Assembly: GCA_012511185.1 (NCBI GenBank)
Contig: JAAZGN010000048.1
Coordinates: 1 to 5,389 of the forward strand
DNA: 5,389 nt
Origin: Clostridiaceae bacterium
Lineage (GTDB): Bacteria > Bacillota > Clostridia > Saccharofermentanales > DTU023
Reading direction: 5' to 3'
Part shown: piece by piece, positions 5,007-5,389 of the stretch
Position numbering within the stretch: the stretch's first letter is position 1
How the letters are laid out: every line of letters begins with the position of its first letter
Notes under the pieces: model-generated
What the model was told of the DNA's origin: nothing
The model's database searches: none
What the model saw: only the letters and a program-made list of their open reading frames with translations
Made by a program: the position numbers and the translations under genes

Positions 5007-5389
5007 TCAGGCGGCAGCAAATGTTTTCAAGTGATTTTCCAGTATCCTGTCTTCGGTAAAGTTCACGAGTTTCAGCCTTTGCGGATCCGTGCCCGCGAAG
5101 GCGCTGCGGGGGGCCAGGCCGATCAGTTCCGACTCCAGAATACCGACACCGCCTGCGGTGGCTCTCTTTTGCACTTCATCATAGACAACTTTGAGTGGTG
5201 TTTCACGCGTATTGGTCAGGTTCATGGAAACCTGCGCGATTTTACGGCTTTCCAGCAGCAGGCCCAGGGCCCGCACATTTTTCAGACCCCCGTTCATTTC
5301 GCGGATTTGCGCGGCGATTTGTTTTGCAAGCGACAAATCGCCGGTATCGAGATTGATGTTGTAGGCGACCAGCGGCTCGCGCGCCCCGA
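5007..5389 (-). CDS. ftcD: Glutamate formimidoyltransferase, C-terminal part (cut by right window edge)
   Basis: The last 126 residues are visible, from GAREPLVAYNINLDTGD through RALGLLLESRKIAQVSMNLT and GGVGILESELIGLAP to the stop at 5007. The GAR-x-x-L-(V/I)-AYN-(I/V)-NL stretch, the (I/V)AQVSMNLTN motif and the SE-(L/I)-(I/V)-GL-x-P motif are typical of the formiminotransferase domain (EC 2.1.2.5). This cytoplasmic enzyme transfers the formimino group between tetrahydrofolate and glutamate and serves histidine breakdown or folate one-carbon supply. The visible part ends as a stand-alone transferase would, with no fused cyclodeaminase domain. The frame is intact and its codon use looks ordinary, in contrast to the damaged genes to the left. 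It is the native neighbour of tRNA-Arg, 66 bases away. Confidence 0.92.
   Translation of the reverse strand, partial: GAREPLVAYNINLDTGDLSLAKQIAAQIREMNGGLKNVRALGLLLESRKIAQVSMNLTNTRETPLKVVYDEVQKRATAGGVGILESELIGLAPRSAFAGTDPQRLKLVNFTEDRILENHLKTFAAA

Noticed and set aside
1..5389. CRISPR array, riboswitch or replication origin.
   Set aside because: No regularly spaced direct repeats, recognisable riboswitch core or iteron/DnaA-box cluster was seen on either strand by eye.

Overview
The window looks like a bacterial chromosome of moderate GC content. It holds a short accessory or decaying segment next to a tRNA-Arg gene and a housekeeping folate gene. The genus cannot be read from the sequence. 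A Gram-negative proteobacterium in the broad sense, possibly a former deltaproteobacterial group, is compatible with the FtcD type, the conserved hypothetical genes and a 'GAGCCTGTCGAAGGATGAACGG'-type interspersed repeat. This placement is an inference.

Right edge (about 4820-5389, all minus strand): the 3' end of ftcD (glutamate formimidoyltransferase) runs in from beyond the window. After its stop come a tRNA promoter (TTGACA, 16 bp, TTAAAT), an intact tRNA-Arg(CCU) with encoded CCA, and a rho-independent terminator.

Middle (about 1103-4785): a plus-strand 77-codon open frame resembles only the C-terminal tail of a larger protein, perhaps an S8 subtilase. Divergent from it is a tightly packed minus-strand operon. 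Its first gene is an intact 384-codon conserved protein of unknown function (start at 4452). Next is a conserved gene with a TPR-like C-terminal part, cut by one in-frame TAA. Third is a DUF6880-like helical protein gene cut by one frameshift. Fourth is a remnant of a class I methyltransferase. The gaps between the first three genes are 3 and 16 bases, so they were built as one transcription unit. Damage increases from first to last gene.

Left part (about 152-1093): the methyltransferase remnant is fused, at a CCGG-rich palindrome, to a second and different methyltransferase remnant, so the SAM-binding motif I occurs twice in succession. Then comes a degraded IS256-like transposase tail carrying an interspersed repeat and a small hairpin. 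At 1-166 a new minus-strand gene begins, with its own promoter and ribosome binding site, and leaves the window.

The most interesting whole-window signal is a near-direct repeat. The last 11 bases of the tRNA-Arg, plus the adjoining TTGATTTT, recur at 155-177 in the same orientation. This is the geometry expected of attL/attR sites flanking a 4.7 kb insertion at a tRNA 3' end. Everything between the copies would then be a degenerate integrated element or islet that has lost its integrase. No intact new defence or mobile system is visible. The best candidate for an undescribed function is the conserved operon headed by the 384-residue protein.
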